Of a stretch of DNA of 64,000 nt, positions 18,691 through 27,410 are shown piece by piece. This DNA is from Dyella telluris (GTDB lineage Bacteria > Pseudomonadota > Gammaproteobacteria > Xanthomonadales > Rhodanobacteraceae): positions 3,224,001 through 3,288,000 of the forward strand of contig NZ_CP060412.1 of NCBI RefSeq assembly GCF_014297575.1, given 5' to 3'. Both the position numbers and the translations under genes were made by a program. The stretch's first letter is position 1, and each line of letters starts with the position of its first letter. The notes under the pieces are model-generated. The model saw only the letters and a program-made list of their open reading frames with translations, did not search any database and was not told the origin of the DNA.

Positions 18691-20034
18691 ATGGGACACT
18701 GGATGAAAGGCTGGACTGCCAAGGTGCTGGGCGTGGGCCTGCTGGCGCTGCTTATGCTGTTGCCGTTGTGGAAAGTGCAGTCGCTGGTGCAAGAGCGACA
18801 AGGCATGCGGCAAGCAGCGATCGATCAGATTGCACAGGGCTGGGGCAGTGAGCAGGTACTGGGCGGGCTCGTGCTCGCCGTGCCGTCGCAAGTGGCGACG
18901 CCCCAGCCTTCCGGTGACATGCGCGGGGTGGTGGATACGACCTATGTGCTGCCGGATACCGCGACGGCAGTGGTGGACATGACGGTGGACAAGCGTCGTT
19001 ACGGCATCTACGAAGCGCCAGTGTTCGCCTCGACGGTGCAGTTGCAGGGACGCTTTACGCCCGAGGACATTGCCCTCGCGCGACAGGCGGACGGTGCGAG
19101 CTGGGTGGACGGCAAGGCAGAGCTTCGCCTCGTGCTGGGTGACCTGCGCGGCCTGCAGGAAGTGACGGAACTGAAGATCAATGGCATGGCGCAGCGTTTC
19201 GAATCGTCGGCGGTGACGTTCGGCGGATCGTCGTCGACCATCGTGGTGCCGCTGGATCTGGCATCGCTGCAGGATCAACCAGTGGAGTTCTCGGTGAAGT
19301 TGCGCGTGGCAGGGACGCAATCGTTGCAGGTGCTTCCACTGGCGCGGACGACCGACGTGACGATGCACGCCCCTTGGCCTGATCCGAGTTTCATCGGTGC
19401 GGCGCTGCCGCTCGAGCGCACGGTGAACCCCGAAGGATTCTCGGCGCGCTGGCATCTGCTGGATCTCAATCGCAAATTCGGCCAGTCATGGCACGCCAGC
19501 GACGCGCGCGTAGACGCCGCGGTGCATGATGCTGCATTCGGCGTCGCCCTGTTCCAGCCGGTGGACGTCTATCAGCGCAATGTCCGCGCGGGCAAATACG
19601 GCCTGCTGTTTGTCACCATGACGTTCGTCGCGTTCTTCCTGTTCGAAGTACTGAGGCGCCTGCGCGTGCATCCCGTGCAGTACCTGTTGGTGGGGGCGGC
19701 GCTGACTTCGTTCTATGTCCTGCTGCTGGCCTTGTCTGAGCAGATCGGTTTCGGGCCGGCCTACGCGATAGCCGCGGCTTCGGTGGTATCGATCATCGGT
19801 GGCTACGCGATGGCGGTGCTTGGGGCACGCCGGGCGGGGCTGCTGCTGGGTGGCGCGCTGGCCCTGGTCTACGCCATGCTCTACGTGGTTCTCGCGGCCG
19901 AAGCGTATGCCTTGCTGATCGGCGCCGTGGTGCTGGTGCTTACCGTGGCCCTGCTGATGTACCTGACCCGCCGCATCGACTGGTACGCCAGCATGCCTGC
20001 GGCCGCCCAGCCCGCTATCATGGAGCAGCCATGA
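18691..20034 (+). CDS. creD: Inner-membrane protein CreD
   Basis: A 447-residue CreD-family integral membrane protein, known as an envelope-stress protein controlled by CreBC in other gammaproteobacteria. It has one N-terminal transmembrane segment (KVLGVGLLALLMLLPLW). A large periplasmic domain contains RRYGIYEAPVFAS and ends MHAPWPDPSFIGAALP. A C-terminal bundle of five or so transmembrane segments begins KYGLLFVTMTFVAFFLFE. No creB or creC is next to it. It overlaps tsaB by 4 bp (ATGA), so translation of the two is probably coupled. Confidence 0.92.
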   Translation: MGHWMKGWTAKVLGVGLLALLMLLPLWKVQSLVQERQGMRQAAIDQIAQGWGSEQVLGGLVLAVPSQVATPQPSGDMRGVVDTTYVLPDTATAVVDMTVDKRRYGIYEAPVFASTVQLQGRFTPEDIALARQADGASWVDGKAELRLVLGDLRGLQEVTELKINGMAQRFESSAVTFGGSSSTIVVPLDLASLQDQPVEFSVKLRVAGTQSLQVLPLARTTDVTMHAPWPDPSFIGAALPLERTVNPEGFSARWHLLDLNRKFGQSWHASDARVDAAVHDAAFGVALFQPVDVYQRNVRAGKYGLLFVTMTFVAFFLFEVLRRLRVHPVQYLLVGAALTSFYVLLLALSEQIGFGPAYAIAAASVVSIIGGYAMAVLGARRAGLLLGGALALVYAMLYVVLAAEAYALLIGAVVLVLTVALLMYLTRRIDWYASMPAAAQPAIMEQP

Positions 20035-20720
20035 ATCTGCTTGCCATTGAAACCTCCACCGAAGCCTGCTCCGTCGCGTTGATCCACGGCGACGAAGTGG
20101 TCGCCCGCAGCGAAATCGCGCCGCGCCGTCACGCCGAACTGGTCCTGCCCATGGCGGACGCCCTGTTGGCCGAAGCCGGCCTGGGTCGCCACGCCCTTGA
20201 TGCAATCGCGGTGGGTCGTGGCCCGGGTGCGTTTACCGGCGTGCGTCTGGGTATTTCGCTGGCGCAGGGCATGGCACTGGCGCTGGATATTCCGGTGGTG
20301 ACGGTGTCGTCGCTCGCGGCGCTGGCGCTGGAAGCCCCCGAGGATGACGCCAGTGTTCTTGCAGTGATCGATGCCCGCATGGGCGAGATCTACGCCGCCA
20401 GTTATCGGCGGGACGACAACGGCGGTCTTATCGAGCTCGATGAGGAACGCGTGTGCTTGCCCGATGCACTCACGCTGTCGCCGTCATCTGGCTGGCATGT
20501 GGTTGGCACCGGCTGGACCACCTATGCGGACATACTCCGGCCCCGGCTCACCGGCGAGCTGCTTTCCGCCGAAGGTGCGCGCTATCCGCAGGCGCGCCAT
20601 GTGGCCGAGCTTGCGGCGCGCGAGTTTGCCGCCGGGCGTGCCCATGCGCCGGAACATGCGTTGCCGGTGTATCTACGCGACAAGGTCGCCCTGACGCTGG
20701 TGGAGCAGGGCAAGGCCTGA
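20031..20720 (+). CDS. tsaB: tRNA threonylcarbamoyladenosine biosynthesis protein TsaB
   Basis: Scaffold partner of TsaD in making t6A37 in tRNAs that read ANN codons. It has 229 residues of the ASKHA fold: LLAIETSTEACSVAL at the start, then RRHAELVLPM and the family signature GRGPGAFTGVRLGISLAQG. It lacks the metal-site residues of TsaD, as expected. Its ATG overlaps the creD stop. Confidence 0.95.
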   Translation: MNLLAIETSTEACSVALIHGDEVVARSEIAPRRHAELVLPMADALLAEAGLGRHALDAIAVGRGPGAFTGVRLGISLAQGMALALDIPVVTVSSLAALALEAPEDDASVLAVIDARMGEIYAASYRRDDNGGLIELDEERVCLPDALTLSPSSGWHVVGTGWTTYADILRPRLTGELLSAEGARYPQARHVAELAAREFAAGRAHAPEHALPVYLRDKVALTLVEQGKA

Positions 20721-20831
20721 GGCTTCAAGTCCCCTGAGGAGTTCGTCACGGATGACCGTTGCCGGTGGTCCGTGGCGATGGCGTGCGCGGCCGGCGCATG
20801 ACCGGCGTGCTTCCCGGACGTCCGGACGGGC

Positions 20832-21218
20832 TTAACCGCCGCGTGCAGCCTTGTTGGCCACGCCTGCGGATTCGATGTCCTGCCTGCGCGCGGCCCACTG
20901 CACGGCCTGCGCGTTCTTGATCGCCGGCAGCAGGCCGGGGAAGCGCTGTTCGATCTCCGCACAGCGCGTGGTGTTGAGCATTTCCACGCCACGACGCTCG
21001 CTGCGGATCAGCCCGGCCTCGCGCAGGGCACGGAAGTGCTGCGACAGCGTGGACTTGGGGATGCAGCGGTCTTCCATCTTCAGGAAGGCCGAGCAGGTGT
21101 TGGCGCTGTCCGCGCAGGACAGCTGCCAGTAGATGGCCGAGCGAACGGGGTCGGAAAGGGCATGCAGGATGCCTTCCACGGTCACGTCGTCGATGGAGGG
21201 GTGGGTCAGAGGCCTCAT
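20832..21218 (-). CDS. ArsR-family helix-turn-helix regulator
   Basis: A 128-residue winged-helix repressor: VEGILHALSDPVRSAIYWQL, then the recognition helix region KSTLSQHFRALREAGLI and wing SERRGVEMLNTTR. It has cysteines (SCADSANTCSAF, DRCIPK), but they do not form the CxC of metal-sensing ArsR, so the ligand is unknown. It is divergent from an SDR gene with a palindrome between them, suggesting that it represses that gene and itself. Confidence 0.88.
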   Translation of the reverse strand: MRPLTHPSIDDVTVEGILHALSDPVRSAIYWQLSCADSANTCSAFLKMEDRCIPKSTLSQHFRALREAGLIRSERRGVEMLNTTRCAEIEQRFPGLLPAIKNAQAVQWAARRQDIESAGVANKAARGG

Positions 21219-21245
21219 GTGCTGATTTTAGCAGCACTTGAAAAC

Positions 21246-21274
21246 TAGTTCATAAGTTCGTATGTTGCGAACTA
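21246..21274. promoter_or_regulatory. Candidate ArsR operator between regulator and SDR gene
   Basis: Inverted repeat TAGTTC (21246-21251) and GAACTA (21269-21274) with a 17-bp AT-rich centre, in the 111-bp divergent intergenic region. Placement fits a repressor site for both genes. Confidence 0.45.
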
Positions 21275-21329
21275 TTGAAGTTTAGCGTTGTCCCTGATTC
21301 CTCTCCCCCATCACTGAACAGGTCCCGTC

Positions 21330-22076
21330 ATGAGCAAGCTCAAAGATAAAGTGGCTGTGGTTACCGGCGCATCCAAGGGCATTGGCGCCGCCATTGCCAA
21401 GGCGCTGGCCGCGGAAGGTGCGGCGGTCGTGGTCAATTACGCGTCCAGCAAGGCCGGCGCGGACGCCGTGGTTGCCGAAATCACCAAGGCGGGCGGCAAG
21501 GCCGTGGCCGTCGGTGGCGATGTTTCCAGGGCTGCCGATGCACAGGCTCTCGCCGATGCCGCCGTGTTGAACTTCGGGCGCCTCGACATTCTGGTGAACA
21601 ATTCGGGCGTGTACGAGTTCGGCGCGCTCGACGCCATCACCGAGGAGCACTTCCACAAGCAGTTCAACGTCAACGTGCTTGGCCTGCTGCTGACCACGCA
21701 GGCGGCGGCTCGCCACATGAAGGATGGCGGCAGCGTCATCAACATCGGTTCGCTGGTCACGCGCATCGTGCCGGCCGAAAGCGCCGTCTACACGGGCACC
21801 AAGGGTGCGGTCGATGCCATCACCGGCGTGCTGGCGCGCGAGCTTGGCCCGCGCCAGATCCGCGTCAACACGGTGAACCCTGGCATGGTCGAAACCGAAG
21901 GCACGCATGCGGCGGGCTTCATCGGTTCGGACTTCCATCAGGGCGCCATCGCACAGACGCCGCTGGGCCGTATCGGCCAGCCGCAGGACATTGCGTCCAT
22001 CGTGACCTTCCTCGCCTCCAACGATGCGTACTGGCTGACCGGCGAGCAGCTTTTCGCCGGCGGCGGCATGCGCTGA
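21330..22076 (+). CDS. Short-chain dehydrogenase/reductase (FabG-like)
   Basis: A 248-residue classical SDR. It shows the cofactor loop TGASKGIG (12-19), the NNSG motif (residues 90-93), Ser141, and catalytic Tyr154/Lys158 in YTGTK. It ends GEQLFAGGGMR, as in FabG-like oxidoreductases. The 38-41 region (ASSK) suggests NADP preference. It is divergently paired with an ArsR-type repressor, so it is more likely an inducible oxidoreductase than the housekeeping FabG, which would sit in a fatty-acid cluster. Confidence 0.92.
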   Translation: MSKLKDKVAVVTGASKGIGAAIAKALAAEGAAVVVNYASSKAGADAVVAEITKAGGKAVAVGGDVSRAADAQALADAAVLNFGRLDILVNNSGVYEFGALDAITEEHFHKQFNVNVLGLLLTTQAAARHMKDGGSVINIGSLVTRIVPAESAVYTGTKGAVDAITGVLARELGPRQIRVNTVNPGMVETEGTHAAGFIGSDFHQGAIAQTPLGRIGQPQDIASIVTFLASNDAYWLTGEQLFAGGGMR

Positions 22077-22204
22077 TCCATCGACCATAGAGCGTTGCCG
22101 CGTGCATCCCGGTGTGGGCCGGGATGCACGTTCTTGCGCATGCACGGGGTTGACGAATTCTGGTGGAATATCGGACGTCCATTTCCCTGCAGCGAGGCGC
22201 CCGG

Positions 22205-22603
22205 ATGTCCAGTCAGGCTGATCACGGCATTGTGCAGTTCCGTTCGTCGTTCGACGTGGCCACCACCATCGAGCGATTGCGGCAGGCGCTGGAGTCCCAC
22301 GGCATCATGGTGTTTGCGCACATCGACTTCAGTGGCGACGCAGCGCGTGCGGGCCTGACCATGCAGGCCGAGCAGATGCTGATCTTCGGCAACCCCAAGG
22401 CAGGTACGCCGCTGATGCAGCAGGTGCCGCTATCCGGGCTGGATCTGCCGCTCAAGGCACTGGTGTGGGACGACGGTCAGGGTTCCACCTGGGTGGCCTG
22501 CAATGCGCCTGAATACATCGTGGCGCGCCATGGGCTTCCCGACTCGCTGTCGGCCAATCTGGCCGGCCCGCTGCCGCTGCTGAAACAGGCGGCGGGTGCC
22601 TGA
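22205..22603 (+). CDS. DUF302 domain protein
   Basis: A 132-residue protein from ATG 22205 (MSSQADHGIVQFRSSFDV). A GTG at 22163 would add 14 residues. The body is a DUF302 domain: VATTIERLRQALESHGIMVFA then GLTMQAEQMLIFGNPKAGTPLM, which are the recognised family signatures. The function of the family is unknown. The 3' end lies 7 bp from the convergent GFA gene. Confidence 0.88.
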   Translation: MSSQADHGIVQFRSSFDVATTIERLRQALESHGIMVFAHIDFSGDAARAGLTMQAEQMLIFGNPKAGTPLMQQVPLSGLDLPLKALVWDDGQGSTWVACNAPEYIVARHGLPDSLSANLAGPLPLLKQAAGA

Positions 22604-22610
22604 GCACGGG

Positions 22611-23045
22611 CTAAGGCTGCTTGCCTTCGATGATGGATACGTGGGCAATCCAGTTGCTCTGGCGCCGCGCGAGTTTCGATGCCACGCCCTCCTCGCTGAA
22701 GCTGGCGGGGCGGTGCTGCAGCATGGCGGGGTCGATGCCATCGAGCGTGTTCACGTTGACCACGGCATAGAGCCGTTCTTCCACGGTGCAGGTCACCAGC
22801 GGTACCACGCCACAACGCACGCAGATGTGGAAATCCGCGGTTTCCGTGCCGAAGGCGTAGTGATTGACCAGCGCCGGTTCGAGCACGGTAACGGCCAGCG
22901 AGCCATCCGGTTTGGACGTCCAAGCCGCACCGTGTCGCGTGCAGAACGAGCAATCGCAGGCGCGCGCGGGAATCTCGATGGGATCGGGCTCCCATGCGAG
23001 CGTGTAGGCGATGTTTCCGCAGTGGCAATGGCCATGGAGTTGCAT
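22611..23045 (-). CDS. GFA (glutathione-dependent formaldehyde-activating) family protein
   Basis: A 144-residue zinc-binding protein of the GFA/CENP-V family. The ATG at 23045 starts MQLHGHCHCGNIAY. Cysteines 7 and 9, then 30, 32 and 35 (CDCSFC), then CVRCG give the two zinc sites of the family. Many members have no shown formaldehyde activity, so only the fold is safe. It is separated from yeiH by a terminator that serves yeiH. Confidence 0.88.
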   Translation of the reverse strand: MQLHGHCHCGNIAYTLAWEPDPIEIPARACDCSFCTRHGAAWTSKPDGSLAVTVLEPALVNHYAFGTETADFHICVRCGVVPLVTCTVEERLYAVVNVNTLDGIDPAMLQHRPASFSEEGVASKLARRQSNWIAHVSIIEGKQP

Positions 23046-23103
23046 GGAGCGTCCTCTATCCGACGGCAGGGCGGCACCGTCGATCATGCCCGTTCCGGAC
23101 AAG

Positions 23104-23127
23104 AAAAACCCCGCGCAAGGCGGGGCT
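23104..23127 (-). terminator. Rho-independent terminator of the yeiH-like gene
   Basis: On the minus strand CCCCGC/GCGGGG (23120-23125 and 23109-23114) with a 5-nt loop is followed by TTTTTCTT. It lies 27 bp after the stop at 23152. Confidence 0.85.
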
Positions 23128-23151
23128 TTGTTGCTGCAGGTCGAGCGAAGC

Positions 23152-24177
23152 TCAGAGCTGCCCGATCACCAGCTGCACCAGCAGGCTGCTTACCGAGACC
23201 GCTGCCCACACACCCAGGCCGAGCAGGATGGGGCGCGCACCGGTGGAAGCCATCTTGCGCAGGTTGGCGGACAGGCCGATGGCGGTCAGCGCCACGATGA
23301 TCAGGAACTCGGCGGCCATGTGCAGCACCGGCTGCAGGGCAACAGGCACCAGACCGGCCGTACGCACACCCGAGGCCACCAGGAACCACAGGATGAACCA
23401 CGGGAAGATCTTGGCCAGGCTGAAATCGGCGGCGCCCTGCTTCTTCTGCTTCCATGCGGTGGCGAAGGCGATGATCAGGCAGATCGGGATGATCAGCGTG
23501 GCGCGGGTCAGCTTGACGATGGTGGCGTAGTCACCGGCCTGCTTGCTGAAGCTGTAGCCCGCGGCCACCACCGACGAGGTGTCGTTGATCGCCGTGCCGG
23601 CCCACAGGCCGAAACCGAGGTCTGACAGGTGCAGCAGATGTCCAAGCAGCGGGAACAGCAGCACCGCGACCAGGTTGAACAGGAAGATGGTGGAGATGGC
23701 GAAGGCGGTGTCGTGCTCGTCCGGCTTGATGATGGGCGTCACTGCGGCAATGGCCGATCCGCCGCAGATGGCCGTACCCACGCCGATCAGGATCTTCAGC
23801 TTGTCGTGCACCTTCAGCCAGCGGCCGAGCAGCCAGGCCGTGAGGAAGGCCACGGTGATGGTTACCAGCGTCACCGACAGGGATTCCAGGCCCGTCTTGG
23901 CCACCTGATCCAGGCTCAGGCCGAAGCCCAGGGCAATGATCGACCACTGCAGCACCTGTTTGCCGGCGAACTGGATGCCCGGGGTGAATGTGCCGCCGGG
24001 GGACATCGTGTTGCGCACCAGGATGCCCAGCACGATGCCGAACACCGGGCCGCCGATCAACGGAGCCAGCTTGCCAAGGCCCAGCGCCAACAGGGCGATC
24101 GCCACGGACAGCCCTATACCGGGAAGGCGCTGGGACAGGCTGGGGGCGGTGGTGGTGCTGGCGGTAACGGCGCTCAT
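23152..24177 (-). CDS. yeiH: YeiH/UPF0324-family membrane transporter (putative sulfate exporter)
   Basis: A 341-residue integral membrane protein with about ten hydrophobic segments. Family signatures are GGPVFGIVLGILVRN, GVGTAICGGSAIAA and AINDTSSVVAAGYSF. The ATG at 24177 (MSAVTASTT) gives the usual length; the frame remains open upstream only as an artefact of GC-rich DNA. Members are annotated as putative sulfate/sulfonate exporters, with little direct proof. It is divergent from a YeiE-like LysR regulator. Confidence 0.9.
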   Translation of the reverse strand: MSAVTASTTTAPSLSQRLPGIGLSVAIALLALGLGKLAPLIGGPVFGIVLGILVRNTMSPGGTFTPGIQFAGKQVLQWSIIALGFGLSLDQVAKTGLESLSVTLVTITVAFLTAWLLGRWLKVHDKLKILIGVGTAICGGSAIAAVTPIIKPDEHDTAFAISTIFLFNLVAVLLFPLLGHLLHLSDLGFGLWAGTAINDTSSVVAAGYSFSKQAGDYATIVKLTRATLIIPICLIIAFATAWKQKKQGAADFSLAKIFPWFILWFLVASGVRTAGLVPVALQPVLHMAAEFLIIVALTAIGLSANLRKMASTGARPILLGLGVWAAVSVSSLLVQLVIGQL

Positions 24178-24218
24178 GGGGTCTCTCCTGCAATGGGCGC
24201 ATTGTCCGCTTCGTAACT

Positions 24219-24245
24219 CATCAAGAAAATTTTGAATTATTGATG
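24219..24245. promoter_or_regulatory. Candidate LysR operator
   Basis: CATCAA (24219-24224) and TTGATG (24240-24245) form an exact inverted repeat around an AAAATTTT-containing centre, in the 87-bp AT-rich gap between the LysR gene and yeiH. Size and place fit a LysR-type site. Confidence 0.45.
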
Positions 24246-24264
24246 ATTTGTATAAAATAAGCTG

Positions 24265-25143
24265 ATGATAAATATCAGCCCTCGCCAGCTCGAGGTGTTC
24301 GTGCAGATCGCACGCCTCGGCAGCGTGCGTGCGGCGGCCGAGGCACTCCATCTCACCCAGCCTGCCGCCAGCATGGCGCTGGCTGAGATGGAGCGGTTGC
24401 TGGACGCCGCGGTGTTCGCTCGCGAACGAGGGCGCCTGCGGCTCAATACGCGGGGGCGCGAACTGCTGCCGCTGGCGCAGGAGCTGCTTGAGCGTTATGC
24501 CGAGTTCGGCCGCGTGGGCAGTGGCGGTGGCGACGAGCTGGGTGGCGAGCTGCGCATCGGTGCCAGCAACACGGTCGGCAACTATCGGGTGGGCGAGCTG
24601 CTGGGCGCTTTCGTGCGGGAGCACCCGCATGTGTCCGTTCGCCTGCGCGTATCGAACACGGCCGAAATCGTTGCTGCCATGCTCGACCACGCGCTGGAGC
24701 TGGGCTGCGTCGAAGGGCCCGTGGCGCATCCGTCACTGGAGGTTCGTCCATGGCGCGACGATGCCTTGGTGGTCTGCACCTCGCCGGACCATCCGCTGGC
24801 GCGCAAGCGGCGCCTGGAGCCGGATGATTTCGCGGGCGCGCGATGGGTGCTGCGTGAGCCGGGTTCCGCCACGCGCAGCCTCAGCGAGCGCGCCCTGACC
24901 TCGTTGCCTGCCGGTGAAACGGTGCTGGAGCTGGACCAGGCCGAAGCGATCAAGCAGGCCGTGATCGCCGGGCTCGGCATTGCCTGCGTACCCGAAGTGT
25001 CGGTGATCGATGCCGTGGCCGCGGGCCGGCTGAAAGTGCTGCACACGCCGTTCCTGGATCTGCATCGCAAGCTGTCGCTGCTGCTGCATCGACAGCGTTA
25101 TCGCGGCGCGCTGATCGAGGCGTTTCTGGCCAGCGCGGGTTGA
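24265..25143 (+). CDS. LysR-family regulator (YeiE-like)
   Basis: A 292-residue LysR-type regulator. The N-terminal winged helix reads ISPRQLEVFVQIARLGSVRAAAEALHLTQPAASMALAEME. The effector domain reads LRIGASNTVGNYRVGELL, close to the CysB/YeiE/CbbR group. It is divergent from a YeiH-type transporter, the same pairing as yeiE-yeiH in enteric bacteria, so it probably controls that gene. The ligand is not deducible (YeiE has been linked to sulfite). Confidence 0.9.
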   Translation: MINISPRQLEVFVQIARLGSVRAAAEALHLTQPAASMALAEMERLLDAAVFARERGRLRLNTRGRELLPLAQELLERYAEFGRVGSGGGDELGGELRIGASNTVGNYRVGELLGAFVREHPHVSVRLRVSNTAEIVAAMLDHALELGCVEGPVAHPSLEVRPWRDDALVVCTSPDHPLARKRRLEPDDFAGARWVLREPGSATRSLSERALTSLPAGETVLELDQAEAIKQAVIAGLGIACVPEVSVIDAVAAGRLKVLHTPFLDLHRKLSLLLHRQRYRGALIEAFLASAG

Positions 25144-25158
25144 TCCGGCAACATCCAC

Positions 25159-25239
25159 TGTAGGAGCGCACCCGTGCGCGACCGCAGTCTACCGGCCTCA
25201 CCGTTCCGTCAGCTGATCGCGCACAAGTGCGCTCCTACA
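25159..25239. repeat. Two-hairpin intergenic repeat, copy 3
   Basis: Arms 25160-25183 and about 25214-25239. The left arm hairpin is GCGCACCCGTGCGC (loop CC in place of TT) and the right is GCGCACAAGTGCGC. It lies between the convergent LysR gene and ptsI. Confidence 0.87.
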
Positions 25240-25254
25240 AAGAGGCCAAGGTAC

Positions 25255-26985
25255 TCAGCCGGTAATGCTGGCCAGCAACGCCTCGGCCTCTTCATGCGTG
25301 CGTGAGCGCAGGATGCGCGGCGCGTGTGCACGCAGAATGGCGTGGTCGAGCGATGTCAGGCGATCACGCACGTGCAGCAGCTGGCTGGGGTGCATGCTGA
25401 ATTCGCACAGGCCAAGCGCAAGCAACAGGGCGGTGAAGTTGGTATCGCCGCCGATTTCGCCGCAAAGGCTCACCGGCTTCTTCGCGCGCCGGCCTTCCGT
25501 GATCACGTAGGCGAGCAGGCGCAGCAGCGCCGGCTGCAGCGGGTTGTAGATGTTGTCCAGCGCATCGTTGCCACGGTCGGCGGCCAGAACGTACTGCGCC
25601 AGGTCATTGGTGCCGATGGCGAGGAAGTCCGCGTGCTCCAGCAGTGCGCGCACGTTGATGGCCGCGGCGGGCACTTCGATCATCGCGCCGAGCTGGAGTT
25701 TCTCCGGCAGGTCGATGTTCTCGCGCTTCAGTTCCTGGCGCGCCAGCTTGAACAGCGTGCGCACGGCGATGAGTTCGTCCGGCTGGGTCACCATCGGCAC
25801 CAGCACGCGCACGGGGCCGTAGCAGGCGGCGCGCAGGATGGCGCGGATCTGGGTGCTGAACACGGCGGGGTAGCGCAGCGACAGGCGCACGCCACGCACG
25901 CCCAGCGCGGGGTTGTCTTCGCCGCGGATCACCAGGCCGGCCGCGTCGGCCTTGTCGGCGCCGAGGTCCAGCGTGCGAATGGTCACCGGCAGGCCGCCCA
26001 TGCCGAGCACCAGGTCGCGATAGGCGATGAACTGCTCGTCTTCGGTGGGCAGGCCCTTCTGGCGCAGGAACAGGAATTCGGTGCGGTACAGGCCCACGCC
26101 GTCCGCGCCGCGCGCACGCGCCATGGCGATATCGGGCGGCATCTCGGCGTTGGCATACAGGCGCACATCCACGCCGTCACGCGTGCGCGTGGGTGCGTTC
26201 GCCAGCGTGGCCAGGCGGCGGCCTTCCGCCGCGGCCTCGCGCTGCCAGGCGCGGTAGCGGGCAAGGTCTTGCGCGGTGGGATGCACCACGGCTTCGCCGC
26301 GCTCGGCGTCCAGCAAGATCAGGTCGTCGTCGTGGATGGTGGACAACGCATCGCGCGCGCCGACCAGCATGGGCAGGTCAAGGCTGCGCGCCAGGATGGC
26401 GCTGTGCGAATAAGGGCTGCCCGAACTGGCGACGACACCGAGCAGACCGGCGCCGGCAAGATGAGCCATGTCGGCGGGCGCGATGGTGTCGGCAATGAGG
26501 ATCTCGCCCACGCGCGCGGCCAGCTTGCGTTCCTCGCGGCTGGTCTGGCGCTGCAGGGCCGAGATGACGCGGCTGATGACCTGGTCGACGTCTTCCTTGC
26601 GCGAGCGCAGGTAAGGGTCGTCCATGGCCTCGAACACCGCGGCCAGGCGGTCACGCTGCTTCTTCAGCGCCGCGCCGGGGCGGTAGTGGCCGATGCGCAC
26701 CAGGTCGTCCAGCCCGCGCAACAGTTCCGGGTCGTCCAGCAGCAGGCTGTGGGCGTCGATGAATTCGTTGACTTCGCGGGCCAGTGCGCCATGCAGCTTC
26801 CCCCGCAGCTCGCGCAGTTCCTGGCGGGCGGTGTCGAGTGCGTGATGCAGGCGTTCCAGCTCGACGTCGACTTCGTCTTCGTTGAGCGGGCGGGTATCGA
26901 CCAGATAGCGGCTGGGCTGCACCAGGCGGGCACGGCCGAGGGCCATGCCTTTCGCTGCGGTGGTGCCTGCCAGTATCTGTCTCAT
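25255..26985 (-). CDS. ptsI: Phosphoenolpyruvate-protein phosphotransferase (Enzyme I)
   Basis: First enzyme of the PTS, taking phosphate from PEP to HPr in the cytoplasm. It has 576 residues from ATG 26985, the normal EI length, with no GAF domain, so this is EI and not the PtsP type. The phosphorylated His is His194 in SHSAILARS. The PEP-binding barrel has GLYRTEFLF, and Cys508 sits in SLCGEIGGD. No EIIBC permease is nearby; the partners are HPr, a mannose-type EIIA, HprK and rpoN. A regulatory PTS is therefore likely. Confidence 0.95.
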   Translation of the reverse strand: MRQILAGTTAAKGMALGRARLVQPSRYLVDTRPLNEDEVDVELERLHHALDTARQELRELRGKLHGALAREVNEFIDAHSLLLDDPELLRGLDDLVRIGHYRPGAALKKQRDRLAAVFEAMDDPYLRSRKEDVDQVISRVISALQRQTSREERKLAARVGEILIADTIAPADMAHLAGAGLLGVVASSGSPYSHSAILARSLDLPMLVGARDALSTIHDDDLILLDAERGEAVVHPTAQDLARYRAWQREAAAEGRRLATLANAPTRTRDGVDVRLYANAEMPPDIAMARARGADGVGLYRTEFLFLRQKGLPTEDEQFIAYRDLVLGMGGLPVTIRTLDLGADKADAAGLVIRGEDNPALGVRGVRLSLRYPAVFSTQIRAILRAACYGPVRVLVPMVTQPDELIAVRTLFKLARQELKRENIDLPEKLQLGAMIEVPAAAINVRALLEHADFLAIGTNDLAQYVLAADRGNDALDNIYNPLQPALLRLLAYVITEGRRAKKPVSLCGEIGGDTNFTALLLALGLCEFSMHPSQLLHVRDRLTSLDHAILRAHAPRILRSRTHEEAEALLASITG

Positions 26986-27140
26986 GTGTGCCTTCCGTGG
27001 TGGAGCGACCCGTCCGGTCGCGCGTCGCGTCGGCATCCAGCCAACGCGTGGATTCCTGAGTGTGAACGATGGCACGACGCAGCCCACCGGGCCGTGAATA
27101 CGGCCTCAGGCTGAAGCGTGCATGTCATCGTTCTACCCAC

Positions 27141-27410
27141 TCAGGCTCCTTCGTCGAACTTGCGATCAAACAGGGCGACCACGGCGTCGATGGCGGAGGC
27201 CTCGTCCGGGCCATCCGCGCGAACGGTCAGCGGCGTGCCGATGCCTGCCGCCAGCATCATGACGCCCATGATGCTTTGCGCGTTGACTTCACGTCCCTTG
27301 CTGACCAGCCACACGGTGGATTTGAAACCCTGCACCAGCTGCACGAGCTTGGCCGAAGCGCGGGCGTGCAGCCCCAGTTTGTTCGAAACGACAATTTCTT
27401 TTTCAAGCAT
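27141..27410 (-). CDS. ptsH: Phosphocarrier protein HPr
   Basis: An 89-residue HPr. His15 in GLHARAS is the site phosphorylated by EI. Ser46 in NAQSIMG is the site modified by HPr kinase, and hprK is present in this cluster. It overlaps the EIIA gene by 8 bp and precedes ptsI by 155 bp. Confidence 0.97.
   Translation of the reverse strand: MLEKEIVVSNKLGLHARASAKLVQLVQGFKSTVWLVSKGREVNAQSIMGVMMLAAGIGTPLTVRADGPDEASAIDAVVALFDRKFDEGA

Noticed and set aside
22163..22204. GTG start giving a 146-residue DUF302 protein
   Set aside because: The extra residues do not belong to the domain, and the ATG at 22205 gives a normal family start.
27005..27021. Hairpin GCGACC-CGTCC-GGTCGC between ptsH and ptsI as a further copy of the two-hairpin repeat
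   Set aside because: It shares only GGAGCG before the stem and lacks the second arm. The location is between tandem genes. It may be a relic, but evidence is too thin.
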